A stretch of DNA of 64,000 nucleotides from Acetobacter cibinongensis (GTDB taxonomy: Bacteria > Pseudomonadota > Alphaproteobacteria > Acetobacterales > Acetobacteraceae): assembly GCF_000963925.1 (NCBI RefSeq), contig NZ_BAMV01000017.1, forward strand, positions 124,001-188,000. Reading direction: 5' to 3'. Positions 54,158-62,846 of the stretch are shown one piece after another (position 1 is the stretch's first letter; the number at the start of each line of letters is the position of its first letter). Position numbers and translations under genes: made by a program. Below the pieces are notes generated by a model. It ran no database searches. It saw nothing but the letters and a program-made list of their open reading frames with translations, and was not told the origin of the DNA.

Positions 54158-55612
54158 GTGTCCGAGCGTTTCATAAAGACCCGTTCTGCCCGGCTTGCGC
54201 CGTTACGTTCAGCGCCGGCCCGTATGCTGGCCCTGGCGTTGGCATCTACACTGACAGCATGTAGCTCTCTCAACCCCCTGACGTCTTTTACCCGTGAGAA
54301 ACCACAATCCGTTTCCGGGTTTGTGGGGGACGTGGTGGCGGATGAACCGCAGGCTGCTCTGGCGGCGCGGGATGTGCTGGCCAAAGGTGGTAACGCGGCT
54401 GATGCGGCTGCTGCGCTGGGTATGGCGCTGTCTGTTACCCTGCCCTCTCGCGCGTCTCTGGGCGCAGGTGGCGCCTGTCTGGCCTGGAAACCCGGTGAGC
54501 AGGAAGGACATGCCTTTATTTTCCTGCCTAACGCGGGGCAGGTTGATGCGAAAGCAGACAGGCCCGCTGCTGTGCCCATGCTGGTGCGTGGCCTGTACCT
54601 GATGCAGCTCCGCTATGGCAGTGTAGAGTTTGGCGATGTGGTGCTGCCTGCACGCAACATGGCGCGCGATGGTGTGCCAGTCAGCCCGCTGCTGGCAGCG
54701 GATATGAGCGCCGTTGAAGGCCCGCTGTTGGCCGATGATAAAACACGCAGCATTTTCAGTAACGGTAATGGACAGGTTCTGAAAGCCAGCGACCTGATGG
54801 TTCAGCCCCGGCTTGCTGGTGCGCTGGAGCGTATTCGCCTTGCTGGTGCGGGTGATTTTTATACCGGAGCGCTGGCAGAAACATTCGCCCAGGCCGCACA
54901 GGCAGCCGGTGGTGGCCTGAGTAAGGCTGACCTACGCAATAGCCTGGCGACAACTGAGCGCCCCCTTACTTTACATACCAACGGCGTTGACATCAGCTTC
55001 CTGCCACCCCCGGCGGATGGCGGATTGGGTACGGCGGCTGCGTTTACGGGCAATCAGGCTCAGGCGACTGTGCGTGGTGAAGCCGTTGTGTCAGGCTGGC
55101 GTGCGCGTCAGGCTGGAAAAGGCACCAGTGTCAGTGTTGCTGACGCACAGGCGTTGCTGAATTCCGGGTCATTGCCCAGTGGTTCTGCGCTGCCGCCTCT
55201 GCCTGCTTCTACATCCTTCGTTGTAACGGATAGGCAGGGTGGTGTTGTGAGCTGTGGTCTGACCATGAACAACCTGTTCGGGACAGGCCGCGTTGCTGGC
55301 TCTACGGGTATTATTCTGGCGGCGTCTCCTGCTAAACGGCCTCTGCCTCTGCTCACGGCAGCGATTGCCCATAATGGCACAAGCCAGTTCCGTGCGGCGG
55401 CAACGGCTTCCGGGCAGAATGTTGCAGCGGATACGGCTGCGGTGGCCTTGCAGGCGGCCTTGGCAGGCGGGCGGCCAGAGGTGACCAACGGTCCCGGTCG
55501 CGCCAACTTTGTGTCCTGTCCGGCTGGTCTGCCGGGTAACAGTGCCAAATGTTTTGGTTGGACAGACCCGCGTGGCAATGGGCTTGCAGTCTCATCTGGC
55601 GAGCAGAAATAA
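54158..55612 (+). CDS. Gamma-glutamyltranspeptidase-like lipoprotein, probably inactive
   Basis: A 484-residue protein from a GTG with GGAGAG upstream. The lipobox LTAC places the lipidated cysteine at residue 35. The large-subunit region (ADEPQAALAARDVLAKGGNAADAAAALGMALSVTLP) is clearly GGT-like, and GTGRVAGSTGIIL marks the small subunit. The autocatalytic Thr of TTHFS/TTHYS-type enzymes aligns with Ser351 in ASTSFVV, and the substrate-binding Arg of the DFRE motif is missing. It may therefore not process or hydrolyse glutathione; a Ser nucleophile is possible but unproved. The length is a little short for the family (about 550-580). Confidence 0.8.
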   Translation: MSERFIKTRSARLAPLRSAPARMLALALASTLTACSSLNPLTSFTREKPQSVSGFVGDVVADEPQAALAARDVLAKGGNAADAAAALGMALSVTLPSRASLGAGGACLAWKPGEQEGHAFIFLPNAGQVDAKADRPAAVPMLVRGLYLMQLRYGSVEFGDVVLPARNMARDGVPVSPLLAADMSAVEGPLLADDKTRSIFSNGNGQVLKASDLMVQPRLAGALERIRLAGAGDFYTGALAETFAQAAQAAGGGLSKADLRNSLATTERPLTLHTNGVDISFLPPPADGGLGTAAAFTGNQAQATVRGEAVVSGWRARQAGKGTSVSVADAQALLNSGSLPSGSALPPLPASTSFVVTDRQGGVVSCGLTMNNLFGTGRVAGSTGIILAASPAKRPLPLLTAAIAHNGTSQFRAAATASGQNVAADTAAVALQAALAGGRPEVTNGPGRANFVSCPAGLPGNSAKCFGWTDPRGNGLAVSSGEQK

Positions 55613-55682
55613 CCGGCCGCGCAGCGGATAAGCTATGTATTCTGGCAGGCGGCGTAAAAGCCGCCTGTTTTTGGGTTGAAAT

Positions 55683-55710
55683 GTTCCCATTTTGTTCTAT
55701 TTTAGAACAA
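55683..55710 (+). promoter_or_regulatory. LexA (SOS) box upstream of recA
   Basis: GTTC at 55683 and 55694 are separated by exactly seven bases, a perfect alphaproteobacterial LexA site (GTTC-N7-GTTC). A third half-site, inverted (GAAC at 55705), follows at the same 11-base step and forms the palindrome TTGTTCTA-TTT-TAGAACAA. The recA start lies 185 bases downstream. The gap from 55613 holds nothing else that I can name. Confidence 0.87.
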
Positions 55711-55894
55711 AGAGAGATCAAAATATTAAGAACGCCTGCAAGCAGAGTCCTCCCTCCACACGTTGCGGAAAACTCTGTTTTTGTGGCACGTCTTGTAACA
55801 CAAGCGTTGGGCACACGGTAAGAAATGCGTCAACGCGCTACTGCCACTGGAATGCGCCTTTGGTCAGCTCCAAAGGCAATTGGAAAGGTAAAGC

Positions 55895-56929
55895 ATGGAT
55901 AAGGCAAAAGCTCTTGAAGGCGCGTTGGGGCAAATTGAGCGCGCTTTTGGTAAAGGCTCTGTCATGCGTTTGGGCCAGCGCCCGCGTGAGCAGGCAGATG
56001 TCATTTCCACAGGCTCTCTGGGGCTGGACATTGCGCTGGGTATTGGCGGCCTGCCACGTGGCCGCGTTGTTGAAATCTACGGGCCAGAAAGCTCCGGTAA
56101 GACCACGTTGGCGCTTCATGCTATTGCAGAAGCCCAGAAACGCGGCGGTACCTGCGCCTTTATTGACGCCGAGCATGCACTGGACCCCGGCTACGCCAAA
56201 AAACTGGGCGTTGATATTGATAACCTGCTGATCAGCCAGCCAGACGCAGGCGAGCAGGCGCTGGAAATTGCCGATACTCTGGTGCGCTCCGGTGCCATTG
56301 ATGTTCTGGTTGTGGACAGTGTTGCCGCCCTTGTGCCTCGCGCCGAGCTGGAAGGCGACATGGGCGATAGCCATGTTGGTCTTCATGCCCGTCTCATGAG
56401 CCAGGCCCTGCGTAAGCTGACTGGTTCTGTTGCCCGTTCCAACACCATGATGATCTTCCTGAACCAGATCCGTCTGAAAATTGGGGTCATGTTCGGGAAC
56501 CCGGAAACCACGACAGGCGGGAACGCCCTGAAGTTTTATGCTTCCGTCCGTCTGGATATCCGGCGTATCGGGTCCATCAAAGATAAGGATGAGGTCGTAG
56601 GTAACCAGACCCGCGTTAAGGTGGTCAAAAACAAAATGGCCCCGCCTTTCCGGCAGGTTGAATTTGACATCATGTACGGCGAAGGCATCAGCAAGGTTGG
56701 TGAGTTGATCGACCTTGGCGTGAAAGCCGGTGTGGTGGAAAAATCGGGTGCATGGTTCTCCTGTGATAGCCAGCGCATTGGTCAGGGGCGTGAGAACGCC
56801 AAGCAATATCTGCGTGACCATCCCGACATGGCCAACGCCATTGAGCGTAAGGTCCGTGAGCAGGCCGGTGTTGTGGCAGATGCCATGATGGTCGGCCCGG
56901 ATCAGGATGACGCTGTAGACGACGCGTAA
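55895..56929 (+). CDS. recA: Recombinase RecA
   Basis: A 344-residue RecA. Walker A is GPESSGKTT at 63-71, Walker B lies in [14 protein letters not shown], loop 1 follows as [25 protein letters not shown], and [30 protein letters not shown] is intact. It coats single-stranded DNA, promotes strand exchange and triggers LexA self-cleavage. The short acidic C-terminus (DQDDAVDDA) is typical. AAAGG lies 7 bases before the ATG. The LexA box upstream shows SOS control. Confidence 0.98.
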   Translation: MDKAKALEGALGQIERAFGKGSVMRLGQRPREQADVISTGSLGLDIALGIGGLPRGRVVEIYGPESSGKTTLALHAIAEAQKRGGTCAFIDAEHALDPGYAKKLGVDIDNLLISQPDAGEQALEIADTLVRSGAIDVLVVDSVAALVPRAELEGDMGDSHVGLHARLMSQALRKLTGSVARSNTMMIFLNQIRLKIGVMFGNPETTTGGNALKFYASVRLDIRRIGSIKDKDEVVGNQTRVKVVKNKMAPPFRQVEFDIMYGEGISKVGELIDLGVKAGVVEKSGAWFSCDSQRIGQGRENAKQYLRDHPDMANAIERKVREQAGVVADAMMVGPDQDDAVDDA

Positions 56930-56936
56930 CAATACA

Positions 56937-56972
56937 CTGCCACCCCCACCTTTTTGGTGGGGGTGGCAGTTT
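56937..56972. terminator. Bidirectional terminator between recA and the acetyltransferase gene
   Basis: A perfect 14-base stem CTGCCACCCCCACC/GGTGGGGGTGGCAG with a five-T loop and a following TTT, between convergent genes. Confidence 0.88.
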
Positions 56973-57489
56973 AAAGATGCACCGGGCGGGAGAGAAGCTG
57001 GGCGTAGGGGTCGTAACTGGCCAGAACAGCTTGTTCTTCCGCTGGCGTATTCTCTGCCATGAAGCCCTGTTTGTGCCAGAACCCCAAGGCATGACGTGTG
57101 GAAACCAGACTGATTAGGGGGAGGCGATGGTCCTGTGCCGCCTGCTCCACCAGAGAAATGGCTTTTTGAGCACAGCCCTGCCCCCTTACCTCTTCCGTTA
57201 ACGCAATATCATGCAAATACCATCGGTCTGGCTGTGCAGGCAGGCGGTGCAGAAGTGTATTGAGTGCAGGCGTAAGGGTGCCCCGCCATGGGTGGCTGAG
57301 CAGATAGCCTTCAAGCTTTTCCGGCCCTTGCAGCACAAAACAGCCCTCAGGCGATAAAGCCAGCCGCTCCATGAAAATTTCGTTATCTTCAGGGTAATCC
57401 GTGTGCAGTTTACCTGCCAGGTGGATAGTAGGCTCAAGATCATCTGGTGTCATGGCGCGCCAGATGGTAGGTGCTAAATCTGTTATCAC
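56971..57489 (-). CDS. GNAT-family N-acetyltransferase
   Basis: A 172-residue protein starting TIWRAMTPDDLEPTIHLAGKL. The acetyl-CoA-binding motif is LHDIALTEEVRGQGCAQKAISLVEQ, and STRHALGFWHKQGF is the usual C-terminal part of the fold. The substrate is unknown. It is transcribed toward recA from a promoter in the 92-base gap shared with the divergent ModE-like gene. Confidence 0.8.
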   Translation of the reverse strand: MITDLAPTIWRAMTPDDLEPTIHLAGKLHTDYPEDNEIFMERLALSPEGCFVLQGPEKLEGYLLSHPWRGTLTPALNTLLHRLPAQPDRWYLHDIALTEEVRGQGCAQKAISLVEQAAQDHRLPLISLVSTRHALGFWHKQGFMAENTPAEEQAVLASYDPYAQLLSRPVHL

Positions 57490-57581
57490 AATAGAATGCC
57501 TTGGTCAGGGCCTGAAGTAAGAGAACATATGAGTGCTCAAACTATCATGCATAATGGCCCGTTGCGACAGGAGAGCGCCTC

Positions 57582-57941
57582 ATGTCACAACGGTTGAAAT
57601 TGACGTTGCGGCTTGATGCGGACGGAAAGGCAGCTATTGGGCACGGCAAGATAAAGCTTCTGGAAAAACTGGCTGAGACCGGGTCCATCTCTGCTGCGGG
57701 GCGTGCTCTTGGCATGTCATATCGCCGGACATGGCTGTTGGTGGATAGCCTTAATTCCCTGTTTTCTGAACCAGTTGTGGCAACGCGCCCTGGCGGTGGT
57801 GGCGGTGCATTTCTGACAGAAACAGGCCAGACAGTTCTGTATTTATATCGAGATATTGAGCAGCAGGCAGCCCGCGCCAGCGCCCCCAGCATGAACAGGC
57901 TTGCGCGCCTGCTGGCGGTGCCGGAAGCCGAATGCCCTTAA
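57582..57941 (+). CDS. ModE N-terminal-type winged helix-turn-helix protein
   Basis: A 119-residue protein that corresponds to the DNA-binding domain of ModE (LysR-like winged helix): KIKLLEKLAETGSISAAGRALGMSYRRTWLLVDSLN is the HTH, and a Gly-rich wing (TRPGGGGGAFLTETG) follows. The molybdate-binding TOBE domains are absent. Such single-domain proteins occur alone or near molybdate genes; here no mod genes are visible and opgGH follows 47 bases after its stop, so it could control glucan synthesis. That is inference from position only. Confidence 0.82.
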   Translation: MSQRLKLTLRLDADGKAAIGHGKIKLLEKLAETGSISAAGRALGMSYRRTWLLVDSLNSLFSEPVVATRPGGGGGAFLTETGQTVLYLYRDIEQQAARASAPSMNRLARLLAVPEAECP

Positions 57942-57988
57942 AAAGCCGTATGGCAAGAGCAACCCTTGAAGGAAGAGTTTAGAGTATA

Positions 57989-59581
57989 ATGCCGTCAGAT
58001 AACGGAAAGCGGGAGATTGGTGTGTCATCATCTATTCAGCGACGCGACCTGATGCGGGTTGGCGCAGGCGCAACGTTGGCGACCCTTGCTCAGGGTGTGG
58101 TCAGTCAAGCGCAGGCGCAGAGCAACACAGCGCCAGGGTTGGCAGGCGCAACAGGAACATTTGATGACGGCACAGTAAGGCAAATTGCCAAACGCCTTGC
58201 TTCCGCACCGTATAAGGCCCCAGATCAATCCCTGCCCAAAGCAATTGATAACCTCAATTTTGACCAGTTCCGGAATATCACCTACCGGGAAGAGCGTGCC
58301 CTCTGGCACGGTGACAGTCTGGCGTTTGACGTAGAATTCTTCCCCCGTGGGTTCCTGTATCGGCCCCGGATTGATATTTTCGAGGTCAAGGACGGTCAGT
58401 CAGAGGCTGTTCCCTATAGCCCGGATTTGTTCAGCTATGGTGACCCGGCTTTGGAAGTTCAGGAAGACGTGGGCTTTGCCGGGCTGCGCCTGCGTACAGC
58501 CATCAATACGCCTGGCGTGATGGAAGAATTCTGCGTTTTTCTGGGGGCCTCCTATTTCCGGGCTGTGGCCAAGGGGCAGAATTATGGTCTGTCCGCACGT
58601 GGTTTTGCGGATGGCACTGGCGACCCGAAGGGAGAGGAGTTTGCGCTCTTCCGGGCTTTCTGGCTCGAAAAACCGCAGCCTAACGTCAAATCCGTTGTTA
58701 TCCATGCCTTGATGGACAGCCCGTCCGTTGCCGGGGCGTTCAGCTTCACAATTCGGCCTGGGGATACGACTGTTTTTGATGTGCAGTCCACTTTCTTCCC
58801 CCGGACAGCCATTCAGCAGTCAGGCATCGCGCCGCTGACAGGCATGTTCTATTTTGACACGAACGACCACAACCATGTGGATGACTGGCGCCCCGCAGCG
58901 CATGACAGTGAGGCCCTGCAAATGTGGACGGGAGCTGGCCAGCAGCTTTTCCGCCCCTTACGCAACCCGCTGGACCTTCAGTTCTCAGCTTTCCGGGATG
59001 TTTCGCCTCGCGGTTTCGGCTTGATGCAGCGGCGCAGAAGCTTCCATGATTTTGAAGATCTCGCGTTAAATTATGAAAAACGCCCATCCCTCTGGATTGA
59101 ACCGATCGGGGATTGGGGTGAAGGTTGGGTGGATCTGGTTGAAATTCCTACCCCTAATGAAGTGAACGATAACATCGTCTCGTTCTGGAGGCCTAAAACA
59201 CCCTTGGCTGCGGGGAAAGAATACAGCTTTACCTACCGTATGTACTGGGGCTGGGATAACCCCTTCCCCACCTCTCTGGCACGGATTGCGGGCACGCGTG
59301 TGGGCTCCGTTGTGGATGACAAGAACGCGCGTTTCTTTGCTATCGACTTCAGCGGCGCACCGTTTGAGAACCTGCCGCAGGATGCGCATTTGCATCTTGT
59401 GCCGCAGGCTTCGGCTGGCACAATCCGCAATGTTGTGGTGGAGCCTAACCCGAATATCAAGGGGTGGCGCACCACCTTTGAATTTGTGCCGGGTGATGAA
59501 AAACTGGCAGAACTCCGTGCCGTACTGGCAACTGATACCGCTCCGATTTCAGAAGAATGGTTGTACCGGTGGACACCGTAA
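57989..59581 (+). CDS. opgG: Periplasmic glucan biosynthesis protein OpgG/MdoG (Tat-exported)
   Basis: A 530-residue MdoG/OpgG-family protein that acts in the periplasm on the beta-glucan backbone of osmoregulated periplasmic glucans. A twin-arginine signal is clear (SSIQRRDLMRVG, then a mild hydrophobic stretch ending AQAQ). Family blocks FDQFRNITYREERALWHG, GASYFRAVAKGQNYGLSARG, FYFDTNDHNHVDDWRPAAHDS and NGPGEW-like PIGDWGEGWVDLVEIPT are present. The start is either ATG 57989 or GTG 58022; the latter has GGGAG at better spacing. opgH overlaps its end by 25 bases. Confidence 0.93.
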   Translation: MPSDNGKREIGVSSSIQRRDLMRVGAGATLATLAQGVVSQAQAQSNTAPGLAGATGTFDDGTVRQIAKRLASAPYKAPDQSLPKAIDNLNFDQFRNITYREERALWHGDSLAFDVEFFPRGFLYRPRIDIFEVKDGQSEAVPYSPDLFSYGDPALEVQEDVGFAGLRLRTAINTPGVMEEFCVFLGASYFRAVAKGQNYGLSARGFADGTGDPKGEEFALFRAFWLEKPQPNVKSVVIHALMDSPSVAGAFSFTIRPGDTTVFDVQSTFFPRTAIQQSGIAPLTGMFYFDTNDHNHVDDWRPAAHDSEALQMWTGAGQQLFRPLRNPLDLQFSAFRDVSPRGFGLMQRRRSFHDFEDLALNYEKRPSLWIEPIGDWGEGWVDLVEIPTPNEVNDNIVSFWRPKTPLAAGKEYSFTYRMYWGWDNPFPTSLARIAGTRVGSVVDDKNARFFAIDFSGAPFENLPQDAHLHLVPQASAGTIRNVVVEPNPNIKGWRTTFEFVPGDEKLAELRAVLATDTAPISEEWLYRWTP

Positions 59582-61725
59582 CACAGCAGGCCTCCCCCTC
59601 TACCACTCCGTTTTTTGAGGCTCTGCCTCCGGAATCTCCCCTCTCCATGCCCGTGCAGGACCTGCACGGTGCACCGGATTTTGAGGGTCGGCCCCGTACA
59701 CCGGTCACAGAGCCGCGTAGTATTGTGGCACGGCGTCTGGCTGTGCTGGGCTCTGCCTTTGCGCTGACTGTTTTTGGGGCATGGCGCACCCACAAGGTGC
59801 TGGATGCCAATGGGCTGACAACGCTTGGCGTGATCATGATGGTGCTGTTCGTAGCCCTGTTCATGTGGATTGCGCTGGCGTTTACGTCCTCCCTCGCCGG
59901 GTTTTTCTCCCTCATTACGCGTGGCGGTCTTGGTTTGGGCATTACCCGTTCCGGCCCCCTGCCGCAGCTTAACAGCCGCACCGCTTTGCTGCTGCCAACT
60001 TATAATGAGCCACCAAACAGAGTGATGGCTGGCCTTAAGGCCATTTACACAAGTCTTCAGGAAACCGGGCAAGGACACGCGTTTGACGTGTTCATCCTCT
60101 CTGACACAACGAATGCCGATGTCTGGGTGCAGGAAGAAGCCGCTTTTCTGGCCCTGCGTGAGCAGACAGGTGGGCATAATACCATTTTCTATCGGCGGCG
60201 GCACAACAACATAGAGCGTAAAGCCGGGAATGTGGGTGAGTGGGTGCGCCGTTTTGGTGGTGCCTATGAGCAGATGGTGACGCTGGATGCGGACTCGGTC
60301 ATGTCCGGGGACACCCTGGTGCGTATGGCTGCTGCCATGGAGCGCCACCCCAGTGTTGGCCTTATTCAGACTCTGCCGGTTATTGTAGGTGGCACGACCC
60401 TCTTTGCCCGGATGCAGCAGTTTGCTGGGCGTGTGTATGGCCCCATTATTGCGCACGGTATTGCATGGTGGCACGGCTCGGAAGGTAACTACTGGGGGCA
60501 CAATGCCATTATCCGGACGCGTGCCTTTGCGGGTCAGGCTGGTTTGCCACATGTGCCAGGGCGGCCACCTTTTGGCGGCCATATTCTGAGCCATGACTTT
60601 GTAGAAGCGGCTCTGATGCGGCGGGGTGGCTGGGCCATTCATATGGTGCCAGCGCTTGATGGCTCCTACGAAGAAAGCCCCCCTTCCCTGACTGACGTGG
60701 CTATTCGGGATCGCCGGTGGTGCCAGGGTAATCTTCAGCATGTCAAAGTGCTGCCCAGTAAGGGGCTGCACTGGGTTAGCCGGATGCACATGATTGTGGG
60801 GATCGGGGCGTATGTGACATCCCCGCTCTGGCTGATCTTCCTGCTGACGGGTATCCTGATTTCTCTTCAGGCCCATTTTGAGCGGGTCGAATATTTTGGG
60901 GATACCAAAACCCTTTACCCGCATTGGCCACATGTGGACCCGGTGCAGGCAAAATATGTGTTTATTGGCACCATGCTGATTTTGCTGGCACCAAAAATGC
61001 TCGCCTTCTTGGCGTTGTTGTTTGATCGTACGACCCGCAAAGGGTGCGGCGGTATTGTGCGTGCTGCAGGGTCTGTTCTGGTTGAAACGTTTATTGGTGG
61101 CCTGATTGCCCCAATAGCCATGCTCATCCAGACCTCTGGCGTTGTGTCTATTTTGTCAGGGCATGACTCCGGCTGGAATACCCAGCGCCGGGACGATGGG
61201 GGTTTTCCTCTCATGGTCGTTGTGCGGCAATATGCCAAATTTACACTATTTGGCCTTATCCTTGGCTGTGGTGCCTGGGTTGTATCCCCATCCCTGTTTT
61301 TCTGGATGACGCCGGTTCTCCTTGGGCTGGTTTTCTCCATTCCTCTTGTGGCGCTGACCAGTAGCCGAGCAGTTGGGCAAAGCTTTTTGAAAGCCGGACT
61401 GCTGCTGGTGCCTGAGGAAACACAGATGCCTGACGTGCTGCGTAAAACAGTGAGGGCGCTGGAAAGCGATGAAACCCCTCACCTGCCCCACGGTGCGCTG
61501 CGCGCCTTACGGGCTGACAGCAGTTTGCTGCAAGCACACAGGGACATGCTCCCGCCTGCCCGTAAAGCAGGAGAGCCAATTAATGCAGACCGTTTGGTAG
61601 GTTTGGTAAAAATTGCTGAGGCAGAAAACATCGCCATGGCGGACAAGGCTTTGACCCCTAAGGAAAAAGCTGCTGTTTTGGGTTGCGCTGAGGGGATAGA
61701 CGCAGTGTTGCGACTGCCCGAATAA
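59557..61725 (+). CDS. opgH: Glucans biosynthesis glucosyltransferase H
   Basis: A membrane glucosyltransferase of up to 722 residues (E. coli 847) that polymerises glucose from UDP-glucose into the glucan chain and exports it. The GT2 catalytic core shows ALLLPTYNEPP, the DxD-type MVTLDADSVMSG, HDFVEA (here SHDFVEAALMRRGGW) and the QRRRW-like RDRRWCQGNLQH. Hydrophobic segments lie before (about 60-115) and after (about 420-610) this domain. The start is uncertain because the first codons lie inside opgG. A terminator follows. Confidence 0.93.
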   Translation: MVVPVDTVTQQASPSTTPFFEALPPESPLSMPVQDLHGAPDFEGRPRTPVTEPRSIVARRLAVLGSAFALTVFGAWRTHKVLDANGLTTLGVIMMVLFVALFMWIALAFTSSLAGFFSLITRGGLGLGITRSGPLPQLNSRTALLLPTYNEPPNRVMAGLKAIYTSLQETGQGHAFDVFILSDTTNADVWVQEEAAFLALREQTGGHNTIFYRRRHNNIERKAGNVGEWVRRFGGAYEQMVTLDADSVMSGDTLVRMAAAMERHPSVGLIQTLPVIVGGTTLFARMQQFAGRVYGPIIAHGIAWWHGSEGNYWGHNAIIRTRAFAGQAGLPHVPGRPPFGGHILSHDFVEAALMRRGGWAIHMVPALDGSYEESPPSLTDVAIRDRRWCQGNLQHVKVLPSKGLHWVSRMHMIVGIGAYVTSPLWLIFLLTGILISLQAHFERVEYFGDTKTLYPHWPHVDPVQAKYVFIGTMLILLAPKMLAFLALLFDRTTRKGCGGIVRAAGSVLVETFIGGLIAPIAMLIQTSGVVSILSGHDSGWNTQRRDDGGFPLMVVVRQYAKFTLFGLILGCGAWVVSPSLFFWMTPVLLGLVFSIPLVALTSSRAVGQSFLKAGLLLVPEETQMPDVLRKTVRALESDETPHLPHGALRALRADSSLLQAHRDMLPPARKAGEPINADRLVGLVKIAEAENIAMADKALTPKEKAAVLGCAEGIDAVLRLPE

Positions 61726-61755
61726 ATCCAGCAAAACGAGAGATATAAGGTGCAT

Positions 61756-61784
61756 GGCGTGGGGTGAAAACTCCACGCCTTTTT
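61756..61784 (+). terminator. Terminator of opgGH
   Basis: Stem GGCGTGG/CCACGCC closed by a GGTGAAAACT-type loop and followed by five T, 30 bases after the opgH stop. Confidence 0.85.
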
Positions 61785-61915
61785 GTTACGAAGCCTCGGA
61801 ATATCCTAACAAACACAGTGTACACTATGGTAGTAAAGAGCCATTACCTCTTAAAACCAGCAGCACAAAATCACAGGGGTCGTACCCCTCTTATTTCATA
61901 GGACATACCCACAGC

Positions 61916-62791
61916 ATGCGTCTGGATGATGAGCGCGAAAGCACCAATATTGACGACCAGAGAAGCAGTGGTGGCGGCGGTGGCCGTATCCCGTTGCGCA
62001 TTGGCGGGATTGGGAGTCTTGTTCTTGTGCTGGGGGCTTTATATTTTGGGGTGGACCCAAGGCTGGTCATGAGCCTGCTTGATGGCGGATCAGCTTCTGC
62101 GCCATCCGTCTCGCAAAGCACAAGTCAGGATGGGCTGGTGGCTCGGAATGATTCTCAAAAGCGGTTTATCTCCAAGGTTTTGGCCTCAACAGAAGACACA
62201 TGGGGCACCTATTTTCAGCAGATGGGCCGCACATATCATGATCCGCGGCTTGTGCTGTTTACGGGAGGCGTGAAGTCCGCCTGCGGTTATGCACAGACCT
62301 CCGTAGGGCCGTTTTATTGCCCCGCAGACCATAGGGTTTATCTGGATCTCGCGTTTTTCAGGGAGCTGGAAGGTCGGTTGGGGGCCCGGGGAGACTTCGC
62401 AAAAGCGTATGTCGTGGCGCATGAAATCGGCCACCATGTCCAGAACGAGCTTGGCATCATGGCGCGGTATGCAGATATGAACGCCCCCATGCCGGAGAAA
62501 GGGGACAACGGTAAGTCTGTCCGGTTGGAATTGCAGGCGGATTGCTTCGCAGGGATATGGGCAAAGCGTGCGGATGACAGCAAGGGTATTTTACAAAGCG
62601 GTGATGTGGAGCAGGGCATGAATGCCGCCGCCGCTGTTGGGGATGACAGGCTGCAAAAGCAGGCGCAGGGCTATGTTGTGCCAGACAGCTTTACGCATGG
62701 GTCTTCTGCCCAGCGCGTAGAATGGTTCCGGCGGGGGCTTGCCTCAGGCGATGTGAAGCAGTGCGACACGTTTAGCGTGCCGTCTCTGTAA
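61916..62791 (+). CDS. YpfJ-family neutral zinc metallopeptidase
   Basis: A 291-residue protein with an N-terminal cytoplasmic segment rich in Gly and acidic residues (MRLDDERESTNIDDQ, then SSGGGGGR), one transmembrane helix (about residues 33-50), and a periplasmic domain with the zinc motif HEIGHH and a downstream ELQADCFAGIWA, the YpfJ signature. Cysteines in SACGYAQ and PFYCPAD may pair. Enzymatic function is unproved. ATG 61916 was chosen because the family begins MRLDDxRES; the frame extends 162 bases upstream without support. Confidence 0.9.
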   Translation: MRLDDERESTNIDDQRSSGGGGGRIPLRIGGIGSLVLVLGALYFGVDPRLVMSLLDGGSASAPSVSQSTSQDGLVARNDSQKRFISKVLASTEDTWGTYFQQMGRTYHDPRLVLFTGGVKSACGYAQTSVGPFYCPADHRVYLDLAFFRELEGRLGARGDFAKAYVVAHEIGHHVQNELGIMARYADMNAPMPEKGDNGKSVRLELQADCFAGIWAKRADDSKGILQSGDVEQGMNAAAAVGDDRLQKQAQGYVVPDSFTHGSSAQRVEWFRRGLASGDVKQCDTFSVPSL

Positions 62792-62820
62792 CGTATTTAC
62801 ACAGTGTGTTGGACGGGAGA

Positions 62821-62846
62821 AGCAGGGCACTCGCCCTGCTTTTTTA
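62821..62846. terminator. Bidirectional terminator between the YpfJ-like and aldo/keto reductase genes
   Basis: Stem AGCAGGGC/GCCCTGCT around ACTC followed by six T, between convergent genes. Confidence 0.9.

Noticed and set aside
53983-54579. N-terminal extension of the DsbA-like frame
   Set aside because: It would overlap the GGT-like gene antisense, and the signal peptide starts at 53982.
55838-56932. 364-codon minus-strand frame covering recA
   Set aside because: Antisense shadow of recA with no recognisable domain.
59233-60933. 566-codon minus-strand frame across opgG and opgH
   Set aside because: Shadow frame antisense to two clear genes; His- and Arg-rich without motifs.
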